This document shows positions 9,249-18,773 of a stretch of 64,000 nt of DNA, piece by piece. Origin of the DNA: Aculops lycopersici (taxonomy: Eukaryota > Arthropoda > Arachnida > Trombidiformes > Eriophyidae); NCBI GenBank assembly GCA_015350385.1, contig WNKI01000001.1, positions 9,417,118 through 9,481,117 on the forward strand, read 5' to 3'. Each line of letters opens with the position of its first letter. Position 1 is the stretch's first letter. Position numbers and translations under genes: made by a program. A model generated the notes under the pieces. That model saw nothing but the letters and a program-made list of their open reading frames with translations. It made no database searches and was not told the DNA's origin.

Positions 9249-11924
9249 CTATGGTCTCACAGCTTTGCCTTCAAATTTATGCCACTGATTCCGAGTTAAA
9301 GTTAGATGAGCGCCTAGGAGTCCACCTTTTTGTAGGGTTGTCGATGAATGCGACGACGACGATGACGCAGCTGAAACAATAGACTGTGCTGATGGCAAGG
9401 CGGCCGGCGCTTGACCGATCAGAGATGAAATTGAATTTAGCGGCGGCGTTTCGGCCGAAGATTGACTAGCACTATACCTGACGACAAAATTCGGTTGCCT
9501 CTCAACTTGATCGTCTAGCTCTAGTGGAGTTAATTCCAAACTTGCCAGGTGGAGTTCATTTTGTTGATTGAGCAATAGATTAAACGATCTATACTTCCAC
9601 ATCAACTGTATGGTCGGCGGCGAGTTCAGATCGACACTTGCTATCGCTCCTATACTACCTTGTTTCAAATCGTTTGGCGCAAACACAAGCGAGTAGGAGC
9701 CAGGAATCTCGTCAAGCTCCACCTCGGCCACGATGGTCTGATTGATTTTTGCAGAGAGCGCTATCTTTCGCTTCACTATCGTATCCGTCCTCAATGTTAG
9801 CGCATACTGTTTTGTGGCTGCGAAGAAAGGGGATTTGAAATTTTTTATATATTAGTCTTATGTTTTCTTGACATTAAGGCAATGTCGAGTATACCATATA
9901 CCGTAGAGAGACTTACCGAAAAATGGGGCTTCCGAACGAGTCTTGAAGAAGTAGGTCCCTCGCTTGCCTGGCGGGAAGGTTGGATTTAGCAAATGAAACT
10001 CGATATGCCTCCTCACAGGAAGCTGGTATTCGTTGGAACCTAAATCTGCTCGCATCAGCGAGATCTCTGGCTGAATCAATCTTACCAGATCGTCTTGCTT
10101 AGCCTCAAATAGAAAGGCACTGGGCAGTGATCGATTGATGGTGACAGTTTTAGGCGATAGCTCTTCTGAGCTACATGTGTCATCGTCGCAATCCACCTGT
10201 CGCCTTGCTGCCACAAGTCGATCGTCATCGCTGAACTCGCCGAGATTTGAGTCAAGAGTGGAGTTTGTTGTTATCACGGTAGCTTGCTTACTAACTTGAT
10301 CAACAGGTTGGCTAATCCCAAAAGTGTCACTATTTTGCGTCGCTCTTATTGTCATCTTGATAATCTCGAGAAAATATCGATAAGAGCGCCGGTGGTTGCA
10401 AGCAATACGCTCAACTGGATCCATAATTGACTTGGTCACGGAGGAGAAATAGCAGCCGGGTTGTACGGAGCCGCCGTTGCAATAGTAGTCGACGTGTCCA
10501 GAAGGGATCGAGAGACCCAGAGATCCCTTTGTGATTGTGCCACCATTTGTATGCATTACATCAACAAACTTTGAATCACTTGGGTCAAGGCGCATACTTG
10601 CATTTAGCTCCACGAATATGGGACCTGCAGGATCCAGTCCTGTGATGCGAGCTATACGACCGTCAAAATCTGAGCCCACAAAACCTGCTATATGAGCACC
10701 AAGCGAGTGGCCAACTAGGTGAAATTTGTTCAGGTTTATATTGAACAATTGATCGAGATAATGCAAGAATAAGCTCATCTGTCTACCGACTATCCGCGAG
10801 TTATAAGCGGCAGTATGGTAGAGGCCTCGGTTTGCTTCGGCCCAAGAGACTTTGATCACATTGCTCTGAGGTTCTAAAATAAGCCACTGCCGCACGACCT
10901 CGTCTATCCATTCCTCGTCCTCCTTGGCAAAGTAGCCGCCAATGATGACTCGAGTATTTTGGCTTGCATTGAAACCCGAGGATTCCAATGAGGCCAAATC
11001 GAATGGATACTCTTGGCTGTGTAGGATCTTGGTGGCGGATCGCCAACTATGAGCCGTGAGTTTGGGCGATATCAAGGGTTGAGTGGCTGCCGCTGCCGCA
11101 TGTATAAGGGGATTTAGTGAGTGCAATTGCTGTCGCTGTTGCTTCTGGATCATGGACAACCTGTTGCCTCCAACATGATGATGATGATGAGTCCTCCTAT
11201 TGTTTTTGAGCAATTGCTGTTGTTGCTGCTGAGTGGCCGCCAAATTGGCTCTCTGAATGGCACGCAACTTTTCCTCCAAATCAATCTCGCTTGTGTAGGC
11301 ATCTTGTAGTTGGTAGTGTGTTATTGGCTCGTAGTGAATCTTATGGCCCGCCCTCGAGGCTTTGTCACCCGAGTACAAGGTGTAAGTTGAGGTTATATTG
11401 GCCTTCTTTAGTAAAGCTGGAAAGTTTGGTAACTCCTCGAGACAACCAATGTGTAGGCCACAATGAGCGCCAAGCTTAGATCGTGAGCTTCTATACACTT
11501 CCGGTAGAGTGACGCGACTAAAAACTTTATCTAATATCCTAAAATAATTTCTAAAACTAGCCTCGTTTGACAAGATCGTCGGCCTTCCGCTAGGGGGTTG
11601 GTCAATCTTTCTATTTTCAAGAGTCGACTGCGGTTGTTGCTGTTGTTGTTGGTGATTCGTGTCATTGTTATGATTGATTGATTGGTAGTTTGATGAATCG
11701 TTTTGGTTCTCACTACTTAGATTTGGGATTGTAATATCCTTGAACAAATAGGGAAACCTTGTTATAAGTAGCTCCGTTAAATTGAATGCTCTTGAGGTAT
11801 CCTCGTTGGTGGGGGCATGAGAAAAGTGTTGCTGGTGCGATGACTGCGAGGCTGCGATTGTAACCAGTGTTAGAAGTAGTAAATATATCAGCTGATTATG
11901 CCGAAGCTTTGGTCTTGACATCAT
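9249..11924 (-). CDS. Secreted pancreatic-type lipase, two exons
   Basis: This is a neutral lipase of the pancreatic/endothelial family (alpha/beta hydrolase plus PLAT). Exon 1 is 11924-9917 and exon 2 is 9817-9249. The 100-bp intron has donor GTAAGT and acceptor TTCTTCGCAG and keeps frame, giving about 858 residues. It begins with a signal peptide (LIYLLLLTLVTIAASQ). The triad is visible as Ser407 in GHSLG, Asp431 in LDPAGP and His511 in CNHRRS. The C-terminal part, from about residue 580 through exon 2, is beta-rich and PLAT-like. The oddities are a Gln/His/Asn-rich N-terminal extension and insertion (about residues 85-290) and IIGGYFA in place of the usual His-Gly oxyanion strand. It is convergent with the BCH gene. 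Triglyceride or phospholipid hydrolysis outside the cell is expected if active. Confidence 0.87.
9818..9916 (-). other. Intron of the secreted lipase gene
   Basis: It starts GTAAGT and ends GCAG after a pyrimidine stretch on the minus strand. Joining the flanks keeps frame (phase 1) and removes the stop codon that otherwise ends exon 1. Confidence 0.85.
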
Positions 11925-12956
11925 ATATTCAAATAGAGCGGTATAAAAAGGGGCTTGATGTTTTGATTAGTTGCTATCACCTCGATTGAGATGCTCAATC
12001 TCACTTTTAATTTCTCGAACAAACTTATCCATCACCGCAATCTCTCACTCAATTCACTCTCTCATTGTCTGTTTGCGGAAAACCCAATTCACTTTGCTAT
12101 GTTGTCGTAAAGTGAAAATCCATAATAAAAACAATGATTGCTAGCTAATGCAAATATTATGTCATCTCGCGAGAAAGCACTATGAAATTGTTTGAAAAAC
12201 CACCAATCCAATCGTTTCCCTCAATTTGAACGTAAACCTTGAACAGGCAAAAGAGTGAGTTACCTGAATAGTTGCCGTTATAATCTATTCATTGCACCGG
12301 CTTTGGCTTCGAGCTTGGGGCTTGAAAGCCGCAGAGAGTGTATGTTTGCTCTCATGATTGTGAGCGTGATTTATTGGCTTTAACTTACTTCAATTCACTT
12401 CACTTAGCGGCTAAACGCCATCGACCATCAACCAACTAGCACACAAGATCATGACCAGGAAATGCGAATATTTACTTGTTGCACTATGTACACTATCGAC
12501 GATGGTTAATCATATTTAGCCGATTGGGCAGGCAAGTTTCATTTTCGCGCGCCCAGTGTGAGTTTACGTGAGCGAGAAAGAGAAAGAGCGAGAGACGAGT
12601 AGTCAGCGAGCTAGCAGGATGGAAGTTAACAGGTTGCTTGCTCATTAACATAAACGATCGATTCACTCACTCGCATGGTTGTATCATCGTTTCACCGTTA
12701 CTCTCTCATACGCTTGCCATACGAGGCAGAGATAGAGGGAGAGAGAGAGTACAGGCAAAAACAAGTTGGCTGTGCTCCTTTCTCTGTGGTAGAGGCAATC
12801 GTAGTCCTGGTCGTGGTTGTCGTGTCCACCCCTTCTAATGTGAGTAGTGCTGATGTAATGAGGGTCATGGCCGAGCTAGGAATTCGTGAATCTAGTTCAC
12901 TGGGTTGAACGCCGATCTTTCATAAAGTTTCCAGTCCAGGAGCCGCGCAACGGGAG
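11925..12956. other. Intergenic region upstream of the lipase gene
   Basis: About 1 kb between the lipase start and the 3' end of TMEM222. I see no coding region. Purine-rich GAGA-like runs occur near 12580-12600 and 12725-12750. The lipase promoter is expected here. Confidence 0.35.
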
Positions 12957-13682
12957 CTAGAATAAAATTACCAGCGTAACAATTACTCCTATAAGTATTA
13001 AGGTAAACGGAACCCATTGGCGAAAGAAGCCAACATGATCAGTATAAGATGACTTGAATGTAATCATATACCAAACTTCCTTTTGCGTCCAATTGGATTT
13101 GTTTAGATACTTGACTTTGTTCAATATAGTTGCTATATATTGATGACAATTGTTGAAAAAGAGACTATGTCTTGTTCGTCTGTAATACTCAGATGCTTCC
13201 TTTATAGCTGTATCCCAAGCGGCGGGGTCGATTGATTGATATTCAAACTGGTGATACTTTGATGGGTCACCAAAGGCAAAATTGTCCACAGTCACGTCAT
13301 AATCATCACTAAAATCATGGATCAAACCCTTTGAGGTGGCAACTCCGGTGTGTCCAATGATTGGAATGAACCAGGTGACAAAAGGTAGTGGTGTCCAAAC
13401 TATACAAAACGGCCACCTGTTTGCCTCTGGATTAATTTGATGCGACTTCCTGTGGCCGCTGGTAGTCATAGTTTTCGAGGAGGAGGCTTGATTTTCACGC
13501 GTATTTGTCTGTTGAGTGTTATTTGTTTTCATAACTAGCGGGCGTTTCGCACCTTTTGAACCATGACCTCGACTTTTGCTATTGCTCTTCGATGCGGTAG
13601 CATTGTTTTTGTCTAAACTATGCGAATCCGTCTCGCTCTGCTTTGATAATACATCATCATGTGATAAGGAGTCGGTGCCCAT
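12957..13682 (-). CDS. TMEM222: TMEM222 family membrane protein
   Basis: This is a 241-residue protein. After a Ser/Asn/Thr-rich N-terminal region (1-88) comes the TMEM222 (DUF778) domain: WPFCIVWTPLPFVTWFIPII, GHTGVATSKGLIHDF, DNFAFGDPSKY, AWDTAIKEASEYYR and FFNNCHQYIATILN. The fixed His, Asn-Cys-His and Trp residues match the family, which has an NlpC/P60-like (papain-fold) arrangement. A final hydrophobic segment (WVPFTLILIGVIVTLVILF) is a membrane anchor at the very C terminus. The family is conserved across eukaryotes and human variants affect neurodevelopment, but its reaction is not established. It is divergent from ARH3 with a shared 360-bp spacer. It is intronless, and the extended N-terminal region is longer than in vertebrates. 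Confidence 0.9.
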   Translation of the reverse strand: MGTDSLSHDDVLSKQSETDSHSLDKNNATASKSNSKSRGHGSKGAKRPLVMKTNNTQQTNTRENQASSSKTMTTSGHRKSHQINPEANRWPFCIVWTPLPFVTWFIPIIGHTGVATSKGLIHDFSDDYDVTVDNFAFGDPSKYHQFEYQSIDPAAWDTAIKEASEYYRRTRHSLFFNNCHQYIATILNKVKYLNKSNWTQKEVWYMITFKSSYTDHVGFFRQWVPFTLILIGVIVTLVILF

Positions 13683-14042
13683 GTTAATCAGATTGATTGG
13701 GGTTTAGAGGTACCTCAGAAGATTGACGGAATCCACCTCTCGTTCATGCGAGATCAAACCGCTAGGCGCATTGAGAATAATGGGTTTTTTCACAAAAGTG
13801 CAGAAGAGATCCCCAACAGCACAGGGGATTTTCGTGACTTGGTATACCTCTTTTGTTTTGGCGCCAGCGAGGGAGCAAATGAAGATTTGTGCACATGTTG
13901 CCATGTTTTGACAACGCGCAGATTAAACCCTATCGTCTTCTGATATTTGTACGTTGGAGGCAAACTCTTATCGATATATACATTCTCATTCCCTATTACC
14001 ATCACAACTAATATAGCTTTTGAATAATCAAATCATTAAACC
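13683..14042. promoter_or_regulatory. Divergent promoter region TMEM222/ARH3
   Basis: A 360-bp gap between two divergently read genes must hold both start regions. Small ORFs on both strands here overlap each other and resemble no protein. Confidence 0.45.
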
Positions 14043-15068
14043 ATGACAGTCACATCAATGCTCACACAAGCCAGATTTAGAGGCTCCCTCCTGGGTGTTC
14101 TGGTGGGCGACTGTTGTGGGGCCCCTTTCGAGGGTCGGAATGTTATTGCAAATGCTGTGATGGAGCATCTCGAACAATTTGAAAAATCTCCAGGCGAACA
14201 ACTAAAGTGTACAGATGATACATTCATGACTATGTCAACATGTAGATCATTGATAGCCAACAAAGGTTTGAATCCAGCTCATCTAGCCAAAGAATACACT
14301 GAGTCATTTTTCCAACAACCGAACAGGGGTTATGGTGCCGCCGTGAAACAAGTTTTCTACAAATTGAAAGAAACAAATTACCAGGATCCATTCGGACCTG
14401 CAGCAGATCAGTTTGATGGCATGGGTAGTTTTGGAAACGGTGCTGCCATGAGGTGTAATGGGATTGCACTATATGCTCATAAACATCGTTTGAATGACCG
14501 CCAGACCGTGGACTTGGTCGAGAATTGCTCACGAATTACACATTCCCATGTCTACGGTATCAATGGCGCCATACTTCTTACATTAGCTATCAGATATGTA
14601 CTAGCTCTGGAAGAGGATACACTCGACGAATGCAACATGATTGACCACTTGATCCAACGAATGAACGACCTCGAGAGCGAAGAGGACAAGGTGTTCGTGA
14701 CGAAACTACGAATCATTCGTACTATTCTAACAGATCTATCGATATCAGGTAATGATGTCACGCAACAAGATGTCGTGAAACTCTTAGGCAATAATGTTTC
14801 AGCCCAAGAATCAGTACCATTGGCCATCTACTCATTCCTTAGAGGTAATTCCAAGTTCACTGATGCCTACAGATTAGACAATGAATTTATCAGAACATTA
14901 CATTGGGCCATCTCATGCGGTGGCGACACAGATACCATAGCATCAATGGCCTGTGGCCTCTCCGGTGCTTACTTGGGTATTAACAAGATACCTGAAAATC
15001 TCTTTAAGAATTGCGAGTCTTGGCAAGAGATGATGTCACTGGCGGATAAATTATACAGCCAATCGTGA
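14043..15068 (+). CDS. ADPRS: ADP-ribosylserine hydrolase ARH3
   Basis: This is a 341-residue ADP-ribosylglycohydrolase of the ARH3 type, which removes ADP-ribose from serine and degrades poly(ADP-ribose) in nucleus and mitochondria. Features seen are the N-terminal ARFRGSLLGVLVGDCCGAPF with a glutamate in FEGRN, the metal-binding CTDDTFMTM, then GAAMRCNGIALYAH and near the C terminus CGGDTDTIASMACGLSGAYLG. The two acidic clusters (TDDT and DTDT) bind the two Mg ions in the family. Length matches ARH3 (human 363) rather than ARH1. It is intronless. The retrotransposon inserted 135 bp after its stop, leaving the ORF intact. Confidence 0.93.
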   Translation: MTVTSMLTQARFRGSLLGVLVGDCCGAPFEGRNVIANAVMEHLEQFEKSPGEQLKCTDDTFMTMSTCRSLIANKGLNPAHLAKEYTESFFQQPNRGYGAAVKQVFYKLKETNYQDPFGPAADQFDGMGSFGNGAAMRCNGIALYAHKHRLNDRQTVDLVENCSRITHSHVYGINGAILLTLAIRYVLALEEDTLDECNMIDHLIQRMNDLESEEDKVFVTKLRIIRTILTDLSISGNDVTQQDVVKLLGNNVSAQESVPLAIYSFLRGNSKFTDAYRLDNEFIRTLHWAISCGGDTDTIASMACGLSGAYLGINKIPENLFKNCESWQEMMSLADKLYSQS

Positions 15069-15199
15069 TATCGGTATAATCATTGGTATAATCATTGTAA
15101 TTATTTTTTATTAATATCGTCGCAATTAAACAAAAGGAGATTTTTGTTCAATCTACGCTTGCGATTCTATAGCAAGTTTGATGATTACGCACAATATAA

Positions 15200-15203
15200 C
15201 AAC
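15200..15203. repeat. Target-site duplication CAAC, left copy
   Basis: CAAC directly flanks the left LTR and is repeated at 23860-23863 after the right LTR. A fifth matching base (A) is shared if the LTR edge is moved by one. Confidence 0.7.
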
Positions 15204-15387
15204 TGTTGTACCGTAGACTAAAGAAGTAAAGGGAAAAGCACGTTTACTGTAGTTTTGTGTATGAGCGACTGTGTGTCGGTTTTTTATTCTCCCGTCTTTA
15301 TATACCCGTTCGGGTAGCTAATAAGGGGTGTGTACTGATCGAAGAGGGCGTGTACCCTCGGGCTGCTCGCGCATCACCGACACCACA
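15204..15387 (-). repeat. LTR (3' LTR of the minus-strand element)
   Basis: A 184-bp copy identical to 23676-23859. On the minus strand it carries a TATA box (TATATAAAG, 15296-15304) followed closely by AATAAA (15283-15288), a compact U3/R arrangement. Confidence 0.93.
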
Positions 15388-15524
15388 CACTATCGTTTTA
15401 AATGGGGAAAAGATATAAGTTTTGCATTGATAATTGGCGATATAATAGTCATGGTAGGTTTTGGCTGTTGAGACTTCCGTCTCACTAATTGAGGTTGAGA
15501 GTGTTTGTGATGATTAGCTTGTTA

Positions 15525-17003
15525 TTATTGATGTTTTGGTTTGCAGAAACGCATGTGGTTGATGTAAGCGTTGCGTTGAGAGCGAAAGACCTTAGAGCAG
15601 TTTGGACAGGTGTCCTTTATCAGGTTTTCTCCAATTGGCTTCCATCCTGTGATAGGTACCGAGTCTTCCTTATGGTAAGTTTTTACCATGTAATTCTGAG
15701 TGGATTTAGGCAGTGTTATCTCGCTCGGTATTGAATGTTTCTTCACGTATAATCTCATGAAAACCAATGCGATTAACGCAGATGATGTTGCGCAATGATC
15801 CACAGCGCGTTGTCCTATTACCTTAATGGGTTTGATGGTAGCATCAATTAACTCCTTGGCTTGTTTCAAGTACTCCTCGCTCTGTAGGACTTCGTTAGCT
15901 CCATCTCCTATATACATGGTGTTGGTGCGAGCAATATATAATCCCGTAGTCGCGTGGGTGCCAATGGGGATAATATAGATGAGATCCCTCTTTTCCAGTT
16001 TGTCCTCGTAGAGATTTACTTGTATCTTTTCACTAAACTTGTGAATGTCGTATCCTTTGATTATTTTGAGTATCTCCTCATATTCCACCCAATTAGCTGT
16101 ATTCTTGGGCAAGTTAGTTGTAGGCACATAGCCGGCAGCTGGTCTAGGGATAGTTGTTGGTCCTAGCTTCTTTTTCCTTCGGTAAGCAACTACCTTAGAG
16201 CGACAGTTAGCTAGGGCTTCTTCGGAGAGCCAACTCTTTTCGCTGTTGGGATAGCCTTTCCAAGTCACCTGGAAGTGGATTTTTCCTCCTCTCGTTCCGT
16301 GTGATATAATGTCTCCGACTTCATATTCCGTATCCTCATCCTGTTCTTCGTTGGCTCCTACATCAATCTCGGTTTCACCGTCATCCTCTGATGATGAGGA
16401 ACTTGATACCACTGGGATAATTATGCCACCTGGTGACTTCCTTCTGATGAGATTGGTCCTGGTACTTGTTGTCGGAGTTGCTGTTGATTTTCTAGCGGTT
16501 TGAGGCGGTTCTCTCCTGTTGCCTAATCCAGAGGTCCCTGGTGTTGGGTTACCGGCATCACAGGCGACTAAGATTGGCGATGGTCTATCCATTGATTGTG
16601 TTCTACTGGCTAAAGGTTGGCGATTGCTATGTGTGGATTGCTGACTTGTTTGAGATGAGCTAGACGATTGAGTTTCCTTGGTTTGAGATGATTTGTCCGC
16701 TGGATGATCTGAGTTTGGTGGATCGTTATTCAATATGTCCATACAGAGGACGTTCTCAATATTATCGACGCTAGTTGGAGCGGGTGGAGCTGAATCTCCC
16801 ATGGGTTGTGAGCTAGGGATATTTCCGATGAATGGATCGCAGTCGCGACAGGTAAATGTATCACTTGTTTCCAGATTGTATGATGGGTTACAAACGTAGT
16901 GGAAGCGCTTGAAGCAGCCCAGGCAGCACATCATATCTGACTCCGATGGTAGGTAGCAATCCTTATAACAAATGTCGGCTGTGTCCGCCATTAATCGTGA
17001 CAT
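15525..17003 (-). CDS. Retrotransposon ORF3: PHD + chromodomain + Ulp1-like domain + C2HC finger
   Basis: This 492-residue protein is encoded between pol and the 3' LTR, the env position. Domains in order are: a PHD-like zinc finger (C12, C16, C26/27, C30, H35, C38, C52, C55); a Ser/Thr-rich linker; a SUMO-interaction-like motif (IIIPVV at 194-199, then Ser and EDD); a chromodomain (about 225-275, EYEVGDII, FQVTWKGYP, SEKSW); a C48/Ulp1-like domain (about 310-420); and a C2HC finger (C466, C469, H483, C487). In the Ulp-like part H350, D367, Q398 and C404 show the His-17-Asp and Gln-6-Cys spacing of Ulp1-type cysteine proteases. No transmembrane segment or signal peptide is seen, so it is not an envelope. 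It is homologous to the repeated domain in the three genes at 41-51 kb. Expression is probably from a spliced transcript (inference). Confidence 0.85.
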   Translation of the reverse strand: MSRLMADTADICYKDCYLPSESDMMCCLGCFKRFHYVCNPSYNLETSDTFTCRDCDPFIGNIPSSQPMGDSAPPAPTSVDNIENVLCMDILNNDPPNSDHPADKSSQTKETQSSSSSQTSQQSTHSNRQPLASRTQSMDRPSPILVACDAGNPTPGTSGLGNRREPPQTARKSTATPTTSTRTNLIRRKSPGGIIIPVVSSSSSSEDDGETEIDVGANEEQDEDTEYEVGDIISHGTRGGKIHFQVTWKGYPNSEKSWLSEEALANCRSKVVAYRRKKKLGPTTIPRPAAGYVPTTNLPKNTANWVEYEEILKIIKGYDIHKFSEKIQVNLYEDKLEKRDLIYIIPIGTHATTGLYIARTNTMYIGDGANEVLQSEEYLKQAKELIDATIKPIKVIGQRAVDHCATSSALIALVFMRLYVKKHSIPSEITLPKSTQNYMVKTYHKEDSVPITGWKPIGENLIKDTCPNCSKVFRSQRNAYINHMRFCKPKHQ

Positions 17004-18773
17004 CTTGGCTAGTGATTGAGTTCCTCTTGGGATAATTGTATATTAATATAAATGAGAGTTTCTCTCTTGGATGGATTGTAATATAGAGACAGTTGGATTG
17101 ATTAACGAATATGGGTTCAGTGATAATATAGGTGTTATCGTGTTTGTCATGTAAATTCGAGTATCTGGTTGATCCTCTTGCTACAGGTGTTGGTATCAAG
17201 GTTCTAACAAATTGTAAGACTATTATGATAATTGTGTTGATTGAATACTCTTTTGGGTAGCTAGATGGATAATATTAATGCCAATGATAGCGGTAGATAA
17301 GTGATAATTATATTTGATAATGATAATTGAAATGATGACTGTATTATTATTCACTAATTAACTTTGCGCGCGTAAGTAATTTTCGGTGTGAGTGTATGGA
17401 CTTTTGTGCACTGAACTGTATTCTTTTTTGCGGTGCTGGCTTTGCTAGCGCTAATTTGGCGCATGCGTAGAAGTGATGAGCGCGCTTGGTCTTTCTACTT
17501 CGGATTACTGGTTTTGGGTATCGAATTTCTGATGATCCTATTTCAAAAACTGGTCGTTCGATTTCGGAGATTTTTTGTTTTTTGGGTTTCTCTTTCCTTC
17601 CTCTTCTCCTTTCGCCTCTTTCCCCTCACTATCCGCTGGCCACTTACCTGGTATCTTACCTGAAATAAAGGGCTACCGACCACCAAATTTTTGGAAAAGA
17701 GGTTGAAAACTTTGGCTCATTCGTTAAGGTATTTTGGGGTAACTTATGTTATCTTACGGCTAATTAGCCTACTGTTTTGTTTGTTGTTTAGGTAGATTAT
17801 GCAACTTATTAGAGTTATTTGATTTAGATGGCTATTTGCTCGTAAATTAGTGTCAGATATCAATTAGTTATTGGTAGATTATCGATTCTCCCGGGAGTTA
17901 TTTTATCAGCTGTTGCTTGTGTTGGTCAGTTCGATTGCTGACGATTATTATGATCATTGGCCTTGTTATTATTATTATGATTGTTCGGCTTATTTATGCT
18001 ATGATTATTGGCTTATTATTGGCTTATATCGGCTTATTATTATTATTATTATATTAATTATTAAGTTGCCAGTACGTTTGCTGGTCAACCGTCAGTTCGT
18101 TTGCTGACTATTATTATTATGATTATTATTTATGCGCTTATTATGTTTGTATTATTACTCTTACTACTAATGACTACCGCTAATTAGCGAGGTTCAAACC
18201 ACTCCGTCTGTCATCGGCTGTTCAACTAGTCGTATCAAATGGTAGGCCTCCCAGATGATGTCTTAGCCAATCAATCGATGCCAAACGGCGACTAGTACCC
18301 TTAGTCTCGTGGACGCGCAGTCTTTGCAAACACCGGAAGCTGTTAGGCCTTGATGTTCGCTCAACTGGTGGAACTATATCATGCCGCGACTTCACTGTGG
18401 GTAGGCGATCTACAGGCAAAGAGGTCGTTCTATAGCCCTACTCCTATCAATGGTGCGATCACAATATATTTGCTCGATCTTCAAGAGGTGGATAAGAAAT
18501 AAGAACCCGCCTGAAGTCGACTATAGTCACGGCTGTTTTGCCTGTAGTTGGTATTTTGTTATTATTTGCCATTGATTGATTTAGTGCCATTATTTATCGT
18601 TTTTATAGCCATTATTTATGATTGTTATTATGATTTAGCCATTGTATTGTTATTTTATAGGTGCCGGACTTAATTATATGATAAGATGATTGATTTGTTG
18701 TTGCCGGCGCGCCATTGAATTTGTAGTTTTAGTCTTTGTTAATATTCGATCAGCTAGCTTACTAATGTTACTG
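17004..18773 (-). other. Non-coding spacer inside the retrotransposon
   Basis: This 1.77-kb stretch lies between the integrase stop and ORF3. It has no convincing ORF. It is AT-rich with TTA/ATT triplet runs at about 17945-18180. It may hold a splice acceptor or an internal promoter for ORF3. Nothing in it matches an env gene. Confidence 0.5.

Noticed and set aside
15204..15389. Longer 186-bp LTR definition
   Set aside because: Two more bases (CA) match at the inner side of one LTR and the outer flank of the other, but then no target-site duplication is left. The 184-bp version ends CA and gives CAAC duplications.
15525..17003. ORF3 as an envelope gene
   Set aside because: The position suggests env, but there is no signal peptide, fusion peptide or transmembrane span; it has PHD and chromodomain motifs.
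18170..18240. tRNA-like GGTTCAAACC box in the retrotransposon spacer
   Set aside because: It looks like a B box, but no A box or foldable cloverleaf lies upstream.
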